Assembly (NCBI RefSeq): GCF_016907455.1
Contig: NZ_JAFBCB010000001.1
Location: 992,001 to 1,056,000, forward strand
DNA length: 64,000 bases
Source: Brachybacterium muris
GTDB taxonomy: Bacteria > Actinomycetota > Actinomycetes > Actinomycetales > Dermabacteraceae
Reading direction: 5' to 3'
Shown: positions 50,609 to 59,530 of the stretch, piece by piece
Position numbering within the stretch: the stretch's first letter is position 1
Layout of the letters: the number at the start of each line of letters is the position of its first letter
Program-made: the position numbers and the translations under genes
Notes under the pieces: model-generated
The model's database searches: none
Seen by the model: the letters and a program-made list of their open reading frames with translations, nothing else
Told to the model about the DNA's origin: nothing

Positions 50609-51257
50609 CGTCTGCCTCGTCGGGGGTGAACCTTGCTGACATGACCACCCACTGGTCTTCCTCGAAGGTCATTGCCGCGGCCGAAATAAATTTTGTGCGC
50701 GGCTCTTGTGCGACCTCGTCGGATTCGGGTGACGGCTCCGTGTGAGATGATAGATGGAATGTGTACCCCACTTCGAGGTCGTACAGGTCTGAATCAAAGT
50801 GGGCGGTCCCGATGTCCTCGATGGTCGTTTGGGACCAATACTTGCCATCTTTCGCAAGACCTTGGATGGATCTTGTATTTGAGATACAGGTTTGACATTC
50901 GGGGTTATGTAGATCTTCGAAATGATCTGTCTGCCCCGTTTGATAGCCCCAGATCATGACGGCCACGTAGTACCGGAACGCCTGCTCCGCACCCTCCGGG
51001 GTGTTCTGGTCCATACCGCGGTAGTCGGCGGGGTCCGGGGCGGGGATGTCGGGCGCTGCGGCAGGGGAATCCCCGCCGCCGTCGCTGGCGCCACTGCCGC
51101 CGTCACTGGGCTCAGCGCCACCGTCGTCGCTGCCGCCACCGATGTTGATGCTGGGTGGCGGCGTGGTCACGGTGCCGCTGCCGCCCGTGTCGGTGCAGGC
51201 CACGAGGCCGGACGCAAGCGCTGCTGCGGCTACTGGAGCCAGGATCCGACGATGCAT
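50601..51257 (-). CDS. DUF6318-family lipoprotein
   Basis: The product has 218 residues. The lipobox LVAC at about 18-21 follows a short signal peptide (HRRILAPVAAAALASG). A low-complexity Gly/Ser/Asp linker (about 25-70) precedes the globular part, which has ENTPEGAEQAFRYYVAVMIWG-like and CQTC features of DUF6318. The cysteine pair CQTC in the fold and a C-terminal acidic tail are visible. It is exported and lipid-anchored. It forms an operon with a secreted protein gene that is now frameshifted. Confidence 0.8.
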   Translation of the reverse strand: MHRRILAPVAAAALASGLVACTDTGGSGTVTTPPPSINIGGGSDDGGAEPSDGGSGASDGGGDSPAAAPDIPAPDPADYRGMDQNTPEGAEQAFRYYVAVMIWGYQTGQTDHFEDLHNPECQTCISNTRSIQGLAKDGKYWSQTTIEDIGTAHFDSDLYDLEVGYTFHLSSHTEPSPESDEVAQEPRTKFISAAAMTFEEDQWVVMSARFTPDEADDD

Positions 51258-51440
51258 GGGGAGCCTTCCGGAGGGGAGGTCGAACCCTTGCGCACTAACT
51301 AGACATCGTGGACAGGGCCACCAGTATCCGGAAATGTGGACAACCCGCGGCACCGCTCAGGAGGACGATGCCCAGCAAGGAGTCACGCGGGGGCGCGACG
51401 CCCAGGAAGACTGCCGCCGCCCGCCGCCCGCCGCCCGCGC

Positions 51441-52289
51441 TCACGCCTCGCCCAGCACCCGCGCTACGAAGTCGGCCGTCTCCATCGGGTCCAGCACCGC
51501 CGCTGGATGAGGGCCTGCCTTGTTCCAGGCCACGCGCCAATCCTCCACCGCGGGGGAGGACAGTGCTCCGCCCGTGGCGAGCACCAGATTCCCCTCCCGC
51601 AGATGCGTGACCAACCCTTAGTCTGCCAGCAGCCACACCTCTGACAGGCCGTGCTCTGCCGCCGCCCTCTCCAGTTCCCGGGCCTGGCCTGCGGCGAAGT
51701 GAAGTCCGGCGTCGTCGCCCACGTTCACCAGCAGCAGCCCATCGCCCTCCAGGTGGGGGAGTGCCTCGAGATAGAAGTCCCTGGTCGCGAGGTGTGCGGG
51801 TGACTCCTGGCCGGAGAACACGTCCAGCACGATCGCATCGAACCGTTCGCCCTCCATCGCGGCCAGCGACTCGCGGGCATCGCCGATCACCACCTCCAGC
51901 GCCGTGCCCGCAGGCAGTGGAAGAGCGCCGGTGACGAGCGTCGGCAGCTCCCGTTCGATCTCCACCACCACCTGTGGGGATCCCGGCCGTGTGGCCTGCA
52001 CGTACCGGGGCAGGGTGAGAGCGCCGGCCCCCAGGTGCAGCACCCGGATCGGCTCCCCGGCCAGCCGGAACGCATCCAGCACGTTCGCAATGCGCCGCAG
52101 ATACTCGTGCACCACCCGAGTGGGATCGGCCAGGTCCACATGCGACTGGTCGATGCCGCCGATCTGCAGCACCCAGCCCTCGTCCACCTCGTCGGCCACG
52201 ATCCACGCCTCCTGGCCCGAGCGGCTCAGCCGAACGGACCGACGGGCGGAGAAGGGGGAGGCGGATGCGAGCGCATCCGGTGCAGTCAT
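51441..52289 (-). pseudogene. Spermidine-synthase-like methyltransferase-fold protein with premature TAA
   Basis: From an ATG at 52289 the frame encodes 282 residues of the polyamine aminopropyltransferase fold (RVLHLGAGALTLPRYV, VEIERELP, IGDARESLAAM, DAIVLDVFSG). Codon 224 is TAA (51618-51620) after SEVWLLAD. The same frame continues with GLVTHLREGNLVLATGG and a normal C-terminal end at 51441, so the last 58 codons are still well preserved. The truncation removes the final strands of the fold. A GTG at 52304 is an alternative start. A sequencing error should be ruled out. Confidence 0.8.
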
Positions 52290-52378
52290 GTCGGCAGCAT
52301 TCACCCGTCCATTCTCACCCGTGTGCGACGGCGGGTGATGTCGGTCGATGGCGGACGGGGCCGAAGGGCCCGACGCGA

Positions 52379-52395
52379 TACCCCCTGGGGGTGTA
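52379..52395 (+). promoter_or_regulatory. CsoR-type copper-responsive operator
   Basis: TACCCCCTGGGGGTGTA is a near-perfect dyad matching the C-tract/G-tract boxes bound by CsoR repressors. It lies about 58 bp upstream of the cueP ATG, where it would overlap the promoter. Cu(I) binding to CsoR would release the gene. No csoR gene is in the window. Confidence 0.7.
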
Positions 52396-52452
52396 GTTTC
52401 GGTACGGCTGGGCGTATCTGCCCGGATCGAGCACGAACGGAAGACGATAGAC

Positions 52453-53133
52453 ATGGCACCTCGCGCCCACCACGTCGAAGCTCCTCGAGCACCCCTGGCA
52501 CGTCGTGGCGTGCTGTCCTCGATGGCGCTGGCACCGCTGTTCCTCGCAGGATGCCGGAACGATGAGCCGGATGCTGCGGGGCCGACCCCGGACTCATCGA
52601 CCGACGGCACCGCCACCGACGGCGCGACGAGCGGAGGCTCCCAGGCAGGCACCGGCGACCTGCTCGCTGCCCACGGCCTGGAGGGCATGGACACGCGCGA
52701 GATCATCGAGCACCTGGAGGCGCTGACCCTCGACGAGAGGCCGCAGGACCTGATGGCCTCGGTGCGCCCCTCCCAGCTGCTCATGTCCGACGCGGAGGGG
52801 CGGGAGCTGGCCCTGCCGATCGAGGGCGACTTCTACCTCTCCACCGCGCCGTTCGTCGAGGGCACCCACGAGTGCTGGTTCCACAGCCTCACCACCTGCC
52901 GCGGCGAACTGGCGGAGGTGGAAGTCGAGGTGCGCGTCGCGGACGCCTCCACCGGCGAGGTGATCCACGAGGGCACCGAACGCACCCACCCCAACGGGTT
53001 CTTCGGACTGTGGCTCCCGCGAGGCGGCAGCTACGAGATGACCTGCACCGTGGACGGTGCCACCTCCACCACCGCGATCTCCACCGCCACCGAGGACGAC
53101 GCCACCTGCCTCACCACCATGCAGCTCACCTGA
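52453..53133 (+). CDS. cueP: CueP-family copper-binding lipoprotein
   Basis: The product has 226 residues. A signal peptide with lipobox LAGC (about 32-35) is followed by a low-complexity linker and the CueP domain. Hallmarks: ASVRPSQLLMSDAEGRELALP, FYLSTAPFVEGTHECWFHSLTTC (His and two Cys that bind copper), GFFGLWLPRG and the C-terminal ATCLTTMQLT (third Cys). In Salmonella CueP carries periplasmic copper; here it would be anchored outside the membrane. The CsoR-type operator upstream fits copper induction. Confidence 0.95.
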   Translation: MAPRAHHVEAPRAPLARRGVLSSMALAPLFLAGCRNDEPDAAGPTPDSSTDGTATDGATSGGSQAGTGDLLAAHGLEGMDTREIIEHLEALTLDERPQDLMASVRPSQLLMSDAEGRELALPIEGDFYLSTAPFVEGTHECWFHSLTTCRGELAEVEVEVRVADASTGEVIHEGTERTHPNGFFGLWLPRGGSYEMTCTVDGATSTTAISTATEDDATCLTTMQLT

Positions 53134-53219
53134 ACCCGTCGAGCTGACCGTGGCCGACCGGGCCCGCGCCCCTGCTCTCGTATGCTGACCTCCGCAGTCT
53201 CAGCGAAAGGAGCACGGTG

Positions 53220-53288
53220 ATGGCATCGATGGCATCGATGGCATCGATGGCATCGACGGCATCGACGGCATCGACGGCATCGACGGCA
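53220..53288 (+). repeat. 9-bp tandem repeat at the start of the AlkD-like gene
   Basis: Four copies of ATGGCATCG (53220-53255) are followed by three of ACGGCATCG (53256-53282) and a partial one. They encode Met-Ala-Ser x4 and Thr-Ala-Ser x3. Because the unit is three codons, changes in copy number keep the frame but change the number of start codons and the length of the N-terminal tail. Confidence 0.95.
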
Positions 53289-53975
53289 GGGAAGCAGTCC
53301 GCGCAGGAGGCCGCGACAAGGGCCGATGAGGTGCTGGCGCAGCTCGGGGAGATGGCCGATCCGAAGATCCTCGCCGTCAACCAGCGCCACGGCGACGACC
53401 ACGCCGTGAACCTCACCAAGCTGCGCGCTCTCGCCAAGGAGCTCAAGCACCAGCCCGAGCTGGCCCGTGAGCTGTGGGAAAAGGGCGACAGCGCTGGGCG
53501 ACTGGTCGCGATCCTGATCTCCCGCCCCAAGGACTTCGAGGCCGACCAGCTCGATGCGATGCTGCGCGGAGCCGGCAGCCCGAAGGTGCACGACTGGCTG
53601 GTCAACTACATCGTGGGCAAGGGGAAGCACGCCGAGCAGCTGCGGCAGCGCTGGATGACGGATCTTGACCCTGTGGTGCAGGGCGCCGGCTGGGCACTCA
53701 CCGCCGACAAGGTCCAGAAGAAGCCCGAAGGCCTGGACCTGCCCGCCCTGCTGGACCGCATCGAGACCGAGATGAAGGACGCCCCGGAGCGCCTGCAGTG
53801 GGGCATGAACACGTGCCTTGCCCATATCGGCATCGAGAACCCCGACCTGCGCGCCCGCGCACGGGGCATCGGGGAGCGCCTCGAAGTGCTCAAGGACTAT
53901 CCCACCCCACCGAACTGCACCTCCCCGTTCGCGCCGATCTGGATCGACGAGATGGTGCGCCGCCGCGAGGGTTGA
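53220..53975 (+). CDS. AlkD-like DNA alkylation repair / HEAT-repeat protein
   Basis: The product has about 251 residues. After the low-complexity start the body is all-helical with HEAT-like pairs (PKILAVNQRHGDDHAVNLTKLRALAKEL; LWEKGDSAGRLVAILISRPKDF; VVQGAGWALTADKV; GMNTCLAHIGIENPDLR), resembling the DNA_alkylation/AlkD glycosylase family. A ribosome-binding site AAAGGAG precedes a GTG (53217) and four ATGs (53220, 53229, 53238, 53247); the first ATG has the best spacing. Confidence 0.75.
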   Translation: MASMASMASMASTASTASTASTAGKQSAQEAATRADEVLAQLGEMADPKILAVNQRHGDDHAVNLTKLRALAKELKHQPELARELWEKGDSAGRLVAILISRPKDFEADQLDAMLRGAGSPKVHDWLVNYIVGKGKHAEQLRQRWMTDLDPVVQGAGWALTADKVQKKPEGLDLPALLDRIETEMKDAPERLQWGMNTCLAHIGIENPDLRARARGIGERLEVLKDYPTPPNCTSPFAPIWIDEMVRRREG

Positions 53976-54006
53976 AAGAGCCCCGCGGGGGCGTGCGGAT
54001 CAGCGC

Positions 54007-54045
54007 CCGCCGCGTAGGAGCAGGGTCCGCCGCGCAGGAGCAGGG
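54007..54045. repeat. Short tandem duplication in a convergent intergenic gap
   Basis: CCGCCGCGTAGGAGCAGGG (54007-54025) is repeated with one change, CCGCCGCGCAGGAGCAGGG (54027-54045), between the stops of two convergent genes. It has no obvious function. Confidence 0.8.
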
Positions 54046-54054
54046 GCCGTGGCC

Positions 54055-54816
54055 TCAGCTCTCCTGCTGGATGATCGCGATCTTCTGCCACACCTTGCGC
54101 GCCATGTCGGAGGTGAGGGTCTCGATGCCCTCCACCGCATCCAGCACGTCACCATCGGTGGTGTCCTCCGCGAACAGGGCCGCGCTCTTGCCCACCAGTG
54201 ACAGCATCTCGGTGCAGTTGTCCAGGTAGCGGGTCAGCTCCGCTCGGGTCATCCCGAGGCCGCCGTCCTCCGGGGAAGAGCGCTCCAGGCGCTCGGGCAC
54301 CTTAGTCAGCTGGTGCATGTCGATCACGTGTGCGAGGGACCGAAGGCGGTGCAGGATCCGCAGCACCCGCGCCCGTTCCATCCGCTCCGGGACCGTGAAC
54401 AGGAAGAACACGGCGATGCCGCCGAAGACGAGGTCGTTGATGATCGTCTCGATCAGCGGCAGCAGATCCACCGGGCCCACCGCGTCGGGGCTGGAGGCCA
54501 GCTCGGCGGCGGCCAGCGCCACGGCACCGCCCAGGAACAGCACCACCGCGACCATGCCCACGCGGGACAGGAGGCGGGCTAGTCGCACGCGTCGTCGGCT
54601 GATGCCGGAGCCGGCGTTGACCTCATCCACCAGCGCCACCACCTCGCCGCACACCTCCCACAGGCTGCGGTCGGGGAAGCGGGAGGAGATCCGGTTCTGC
54701 AACTCCAAGGCGGAACGGCGCACCGCACCGCCGTCCAGATGCTGGAAGCGGCTGGAATCGGGCGGGCCGTCGTCGTGATCAGCGGGGCGCGGAGCAGGGG
54801 CTGCGGAGCGGGACAC
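54055..54816 (-). CDS. Membrane protein with long helical tail, function unknown
   Basis: The product has about 253 residues from a GTG. The N-terminus is polar, two membrane helices follow at about 85-107 and 120-145, and the C-terminal 100 residues are a charged helical region (ERMERARVLRILHRLRSLAHVI; TRYLDNCTEMLSLVG). This suggests a cytoplasmic helical bundle attached to the membrane. No family was recognised. The neighbouring envelope lipoprotein gene lies 34 bp upstream on the same strand. Confidence 0.65.
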   Translation of the reverse strand: MSRSAAPAPRPADHDDGPPDSSRFQHLDGGAVRRSALELQNRISSRFPDRSLWEVCGEVVALVDEVNAGSGISRRRVRLARLLSRVGMVAVVLFLGGAVALAAAELASSPDAVGPVDLLPLIETIINDLVFGGIAVFFLFTVPERMERARVLRILHRLRSLAHVIDMHQLTKVPERLERSSPEDGGLGMTRAELTRYLDNCTEMLSLVGKSAALFAEDTTDGDVLDAVEGIETLTSDMARKVWQKIAIIQQES

Positions 54817-54850
54817 CGGAAGAGGCTATGTGATCAGGCGCGAGAGCGCG

Positions 54851-56524
54851 TCACTGGTAGGAGACCATCACCGGGGTGGGCTCCACCTGGAAGGTCTGCT
54901 CGGCGTCCAGCATCGGGATGTCCTCGTCGTAGAAGTTCTTCCACGCCATGTGGATCCCCTCGGGCAGATCCTTCTTCAGCGCCTCCCAGGTGGCGGTCTT
55001 CGCCCCCTGGCCTCCCTGGCCGTCGGCATGCAGGATCATCGCCAGCTCATCATGCGAGGTGTCCAGGTCCTGCCGGTTGCGGATCATCGAGTAGCGGAAC
55101 TGGTGCAGCACCAGGATCTTCTGCGGCAGGTTGTTGGTACGGGTGAGCTCGGCGAGCCACGCGGAGACCTCGTTGACCTCGGCGGCCTCGACCGATCCGA
55201 TCTGCTTAAGGTGTACCTGGTCGGGCTTCAGCCGCCACTCCGGGTCCAGCGCCAGGCCCACGTGGGGCTCCTTCAGCAGCTCCTCGTAGATCTTGGCCTG
55301 CTCCAGGAAGTGGGTGCGACCGGGCTGCAGGTCCAGGATCGCGAACATGCCGTTCTCACGCGCCGCATCCACGTAGGGCCGCAGGTGATCGATCGTGGAC
55401 ACGTTGGAGTAGCGGCCGTCCCGACCGGCGGTCGAGGAGGCCACCGTGGCGATGATCTCGAAGGACGGCACGACGGTGTCCTCGGTGAGGTCACGGTAGG
55501 GGGCGGCGTGCTCCTCGGCACGGGCCACCGACTCCTGGGGGCCCTGCTCGCCCATGACACCGAGCACGGGGGAGCCCGGGTGACCGTACAGAGCGATGAT
55601 CCGCTTGCCGGGGATCACCAGCTGGCCACCGCCGGGGACCTCCGGAACAGTGCGGGCCATCTCGACGCGAGCGGGGAACTGGTCGCCGAACTCGGGGCTC
55701 AGCGCCAGCACCGGGCCGGTGGCGGCGGTGACGGCCTGGACCGAGTCGCTCGAGAAGCGGGGATCGGCATGGGGCAGCTCGGTCATCGTGGCGCCGGCGG
55801 CCTTCGCGGCGGCCAGGGCTCCGACGGGCACCTCGGCACCCGTGGCCGTGAGCGCCAGGGGAGCGGAGTCCCCGGAGGCGGCCTCGAAGTCCGGCAGCTT
55901 CCGCTTGCCGTCGAGGTCCTCGCCCGGCACCGGGTCCTCGCCGATGGTCAGCAGCACCCCGCCACCGGCCTCGAGGCCGGCGATCTCGGTGGCCAGGTCC
56001 TCCGCGGCGACGGGGTGGCGCTCGGTGAAGTCATGGCCGGTCGCATTCGAGAGCGCCTCGACGTCACCGCCTCCGCGCACCATGTCCACGCCGTCCAGCT
56101 CCAGCTGGCCGAAGGTGAGAGCCGCATTCGCCCCCAGGGCGTTCAGGGGCTCTGCGACGGAGGTGGCATCCCCGATCAGGAGGGGGACGCCCAGCGCGAT
56201 CGCGGCGGAGGCTGCCGGGGCCAGTACGGCGGCGTCCTCGCTCGCGGCGACCACCGCCACAGGGGAGGAGGTGAAGGTCGCGGCGCTCACGGCGTTCGCG
56301 TCGGCCGCCATCACCCCGGCGGTCTCGGTGGAGCGCTGGACGGCATCAGGGTCCTGCGCGGCACCGCCCGCGTCGCTCGTGGTGCCGGGGGCGGTGTCGT
56401 CGCCGTCGCAGGCCACCAGCAGGCCACCTGCCAAGGGCAGGGCGAGGGCCGACCGCAGCAGCCGGCGGCGCGGGAACGAGGGGCGGGCAGGAGCGGGACG
56501 GGGGTGCACAGGCGAAGCATTCAC
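54851..56524 (-). CDS. Lipoprotein with cell-wall-binding-repeat-like N-terminal region
   Basis: The product has 557 residues from a GTG. The signal has a twin-arginine-like RRRLLR and a lipobox VAC (about 37-39). Residues 65-260 show the alternating pattern of cell wall binding repeat 2-type modules (VAVVAASEDAAVLAPAASAAIALGVPLLIGD; LGANAALTFGQLE). Residues 300-557 look like a separate beta/alpha barrel-like domain (IIALYGHPGSPVLGVMG; FAILDLQPGRTHFLEQA; VGLALDPEWRL; HQFRYSMI). It is an exported envelope protein of unknown activity. Confidence 0.7.
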   Translation of the reverse strand: MNASPVHPRPAPARPSFPRRRLLRSALALPLAGGLLVACDGDDTAPGTTSDAGGAAQDPDAVQRSTETAGVMAADANAVSAATFTSSPVAVVAASEDAAVLAPAASAAIALGVPLLIGDATSVAEPLNALGANAALTFGQLELDGVDMVRGGGDVEALSNATGHDFTERHPVAAEDLATEIAGLEAGGGVLLTIGEDPVPGEDLDGKRKLPDFEAASGDSAPLALTATGAEVPVGALAAAKAAGATMTELPHADPRFSSDSVQAVTAATGPVLALSPEFGDQFPARVEMARTVPEVPGGGQLVIPGKRIIALYGHPGSPVLGVMGEQGPQESVARAEEHAAPYRDLTEDTVVPSFEIIATVASSTAGRDGRYSNVSTIDHLRPYVDAARENGMFAILDLQPGRTHFLEQAKIYEELLKEPHVGLALDPEWRLKPDQVHLKQIGSVEAAEVNEVSAWLAELTRTNNLPQKILVLHQFRYSMIRNRQDLDTSHDELAMILHADGQGGQGAKTATWEALKKDLPEGIHMAWKNFYDEDIPMLDAEQTFQVEPTPVMVSYQ

Positions 56525-56665
56525 TCACCCATGATCCATGAGATCGACCGGCAGTGGCGGGGCCGCGCCGTGGTGCACCGGACGCTCGGGTCACAGCGCC
56601 TGTGCCCGTGGCGGGCATCACAGGCCAGCACTGATGGGTGAAGGAATAGAACCATCTCGCCCAAG

Positions 56666-56750
56666 GTTGAGCCCCATGTACTCAAGTTCAGTGCGTCGCA
56701 GATTGACAAGGAGCGACTCGCGATCTCTACTTGAGTCGCTGTCACTCAGT
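56666..56750 (+). promoter_or_regulatory. dnaK promoter with two HAIR (HspR) boxes
   Basis: Two HspR-binding HAIR elements flank the promoter. The first, GTTGAGC-N7-ACTCAAG (56666-56686), differs from CTTGAGT-N7-ACTCAAG in two bases of the left arm. The second, CTTGAGT-N7-ACTCAG (56730-56749), is nearly perfect. Between them lie -35 TTGACA (56703-56708) and, 17 bp on, -10 TCTACT (56726-56731), which overlaps the second box. HspR bound there would block RNA polymerase. hspR is the last gene of the operon, so the circuit is autoregulated. Confidence 0.9.
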
Positions 56751-56817
56751 CTTGCCGCCGATCCCGGCGGTTGCATGAACCACACGCGACCGGAAGGTCG
56801 CAGGAAGGCAGGCACAC

Positions 56818-58695
56818 ATGTCCCGTGTCGTCGGAATCGACCTCGGAACCACGAACTCCTGCGTCGCCGTCCTCGAAGGCGGCCAGCCCACCGTCATCAC
56901 CAACGCCGAGGGCGCCCGCACCACCCCCTCGGTGGTCGCGTTCTCCAAGCAGGGCGACGTCCTCGTCGGCGAGGTGGCCAAGCGCCAGGCCGTCACCAAC
57001 GTCGACCGCACCATCTCCTCGGTGAAGCGTCACATGGGCACCGACTGGACCACCCAGATCGATGGCAAGAAGTACACCCCGCAGGAGATCTCGGCCCGCA
57101 TCCTGGGCAAGCTGAAGAAGGACGCCGAGAGCTACCTCGGCGAGTCCGTCACCGACGCGGTGATCACCGTCCCCGCGTACTTCAGCGACTCGGAGCGCCA
57201 GGCCACCAAGGACGCCGGCACCATCGCCGGTCTGAACGTCCTGCGCATCATCAACGAGCCCACCGCCGCGGCCCTCGCCTACGGCCTGGAAAAGGGCAAG
57301 GACGACGAGCAGATCCTCGTGTTCGACCTCGGCGGCGGCACCTTCGACGTGTCTCTGCTGGAGGTGACCAAGGACGAGGACGGCTCCACCATCCAGGTCC
57401 AGGCCACCGCCGGCGACAACCGCCTGGGCGGCGACGACTGGGACCAGAAGATCGTCGACTGGCTGATCTCGCAGGTCAAGAACAAGGACGGGGTGGACCT
57501 GTCCAAGGACAAGATCGCCCTGCAGCGCCTCAAGGAGGCCGCCGAGCAGGCGAAGAAGGAGCTCAGCTCCGCCACCTCCACCACCATCTCCCTGCAGTAC
57601 CTCTCGATGACCGAGAACGGCCCGCTGCACCTCGACGAGAAGCTCACCCGGGCCCAGTTCGAGGACATGACCAGTGACCTGTTGGAGCGCACCAAGGCAC
57701 CCTTCCACCAGGTGATCAAGGACGCGGGCATCTCCGTCTCCGAGATCGACCACGTGGTGATGGTGGGCGGCTCCACCCGTATGCCGGCCGTCACCGAGGT
57801 CGTCAAGGAGCTCACCGGCGGCAAGGAGCCCAACAAGGGCGTCAACCCCGATGAGGTCGTGGCCGTGGGCGCTGCCCTGCAGGCCGCGGTGATCAAGGGC
57901 GAGCGCAAGGACGTCCTGCTGATGGACGTCACCCCGCTGTCCCTGGGCATCGAGACCAAGGGCGGGGTGATGACCAAGCTCATCGAGCGCAACGCGGCCA
58001 TCCCCACCAAGACCTCCGAGGTGTTCTCCACCGCCGAGGACAATCAGCCCTCCGTGGCGATCCAGGTGTTCCAGGGTGAGCGCCAGTTCACACGGGACAA
58101 CAAGCTGCTGGGCACCTTCGAGCTGACCGGCATCGCCCCGGCCCCCCGCGGCATGCCCCAGATCGAGGTCACCTTCGACATCGACTCCAACGGCATCGTG
58201 CACGTGACCGCGAAGGACCGCGGCACCGGCAACGAGCAGTCCATCCAGATCACCGGCGGCTCCGCCCTGTCCGACGAGGACATCGACCGCATGGTGAAGG
58301 ACGCCGAGGCCCACGCCGCCGAGGACGCCGAGCGTCGCAAGAACGCCGATGCCCGCAACACCCTCGAGCAGCTCGTCTACCAGGGCGAGAAGCTGATCAA
58401 GGACAACGGCGAGAAGATCTCCGACGCGGACCGCACCAAGGCCGAGGACTCCATCAAGGAGGCCAAGGAGACCCTGGCCAAGGAGGACGCCTCGACCGAG
58501 GACCTCGAGGCCAGGCGTGACGCGCTGAACGAGGCCCTGCAGGCCGTGGGCACCGCGATCTACTCGCAGCAGGAGGGCGCTCCCGGGGCCGACGGCACCG
58601 CGGGCCCCGAGGGTGAGCAGGCCGGCGCCGATGCCTCCTCCGACGAGGACGTGGTCGACGCCGAGATCGTGGACGAGGACGAGGAGAAGAAGTGA
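56818..58695 (+). CDS. dnaK: Chaperone DnaK (Hsp70)
   Basis: The product has 625 residues. The nucleotide-binding domain starts [13 protein letters not shown] and has [14 protein letters not shown] and the GGSTRMPAV phosphate motif. The linker [18 protein letters not shown] leads to the substrate-binding domain. The C-terminal lid ends with the acidic EDEEKK tail. It binds unfolded proteins with GrpE and the J protein encoded downstream. The stop overlaps the grpE start. Repressed by HspR at the HAIR boxes. Confidence 0.99.
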   Translation: MSRVVGIDLGTTNSCVAVLEGGQPTVITNAEGARTTPSVVAFSKQGDVLVGEVAKRQAVTNVDRTISSVKRHMGTDWTTQIDGKKYTPQEISARILGKLKKDAESYLGESVTDAVITVPAYFSDSERQATKDAGTIAGLNVLRIINEPTAAALAYGLEKGKDDEQILVFDLGGGTFDVSLLEVTKDEDGSTIQVQATAGDNRLGGDDWDQKIVDWLISQVKNKDGVDLSKDKIALQRLKEAAEQAKKELSSATSTTISLQYLSMTENGPLHLDEKLTRAQFEDMTSDLLERTKAPFHQVIKDAGISVSEIDHVVMVGGSTRMPAVTEVVKELTGGKEPNKGVNPDEVVAVGAALQAAVIKGERKDVLLMDVTPLSLGIETKGGVMTKLIERNAAIPTKTSEVFSTAEDNQPSVAIQVFQGERQFTRDNKLLGTFELTGIAPAPRGMPQIEVTFDIDSNGIVHVTAKDRGTGNEQSIQITGGSALSDEDIDRMVKDAEAHAAEDAERRKNADARNTLEQLVYQGEKLIKDNGEKISDADRTKAEDSIKEAKETLAKEDASTEDLEARRDALNEALQAVGTAIYSQQEGAPGADGTAGPEGEQAGADASSDEDVVDAEIVDEDEEKK

Positions 58696-59402
58696 TGACC
58701 GAGGACCAGAGCACTCCCGACGACGCACAGCGCCCCGAGGGCGAGCCGCGGTTCTCCTTCACCGACAATCGCAAGGTGGACCCGACGGACGGCAGCATCC
58801 GTCCGTCGGGCTCCGCCCCCGCGGACCAGGGTTCGCAGGGCGCGGGCTCAGCGGATGCCTCCGAGGCTCCCGTCGACCCGATCGACGCCGAGGCGGCCGA
58901 GCTCTACGAGCAGGCAGCCCAGGGCGATCAGGCCGGCGGCCAGGGCGAGGCCTCGCCTGAGCAGGCCCGCATCAGCGAGCTCGAGCAGCAGGTCAACAGC
59001 CTGGGCGAGCAGCTGAAGCGGGACCAGGCGGAGTACGTCAACTCACGTCGCCGCATCGAGGTCGCCGCCGAGGCGGGCAAGGACGCGGCAGTCGGTCGCG
59101 TGCTGGCCTCACTGATCGGTGTGCTGGACGACCTGGAGCTGGGCCGCAAGCACGGTGACATCACCGAGGGCACCCCGTTCCATTCGATCGCCCAGAAGCT
59201 GGAGGAGGTGCTGGGCTCCCACGGCCTGCACCGCTTCGGCGCGGAGGGTGAGCCCTTCGACCCGAGCCTCCACGAGGCGCTCATGCACGAGCAGGACGAC
59301 GAGGCCACCGAGGCCACGATCTCCCTGGTGGTGCAGCCGGGCTACCGGATGCACGATCGCGTGCTGCGCCCGGCACGGGTGGGCACCCGCGGGCCTGCCT
59401 GA
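58695..59402 (+). CDS. grpE: Nucleotide exchange factor GrpE
   Basis: The product has 235 residues. A long low-complexity N-terminus (about 1-90, rich in Gln, Gly, Ala and Asp) precedes the coiled-coil helix (LEQQVNSLGEQLKRDQAEYVNSRRR) and the beta-domain ending with ISLVVQPGYRMHDRVLRPARV, the family's C-terminal signature. It releases ADP from DnaK. ATG at 58695 overlaps the dnaK stop (TGATG); a GTG three bases earlier is possible. Confidence 0.97.
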   Translation: MTEDQSTPDDAQRPEGEPRFSFTDNRKVDPTDGSIRPSGSAPADQGSQGAGSADASEAPVDPIDAEAAELYEQAAQGDQAGGQGEASPEQARISELEQQVNSLGEQLKRDQAEYVNSRRRIEVAAEAGKDAAVGRVLASLIGVLDDLELGRKHGDITEGTPFHSIAQKLEEVLGSHGLHRFGAEGEPFDPSLHEALMHEQDDEATEATISLVVQPGYRMHDRVLRPARVGTRGPA

Positions 59403-59434
59403 ACCCGCAGGACCAGTAGTTACAGCAGTACCCC

Positions 59435-59477
59435 GGTGCGGGCCCGTCGGCCGATGACCGGCCGGCGGGCCCGCACC
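59435..59477 (+). terminator. Strong hairpin between grpE and dnaJ
   Basis: A 19-bp stem, with only one G-T pair and a 5-nt loop, spans 59435-59477: GGTGCGGGCCCG at the left end pairs with CGGGCCCGCACC at the right. It has no U tract. Its position 33 bp after grpE inside the operon suggests an attenuator or RNA processing/stability signal that sets dnaJ-hspR below dnaK-grpE. Confidence 0.65.
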
Positions 59478-59530
59478 ACCCCACAGACTTCTCATCATTT
59501 CCCTGACGCTCCCGGAAGGAGGCGCTCCAC

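Noticed and set aside
53976-54000. CCCCGCGGGGG hairpin as terminator after the AlkD-like gene
   Set aside because: The stem is short and has no U tract, so it is not convincing.
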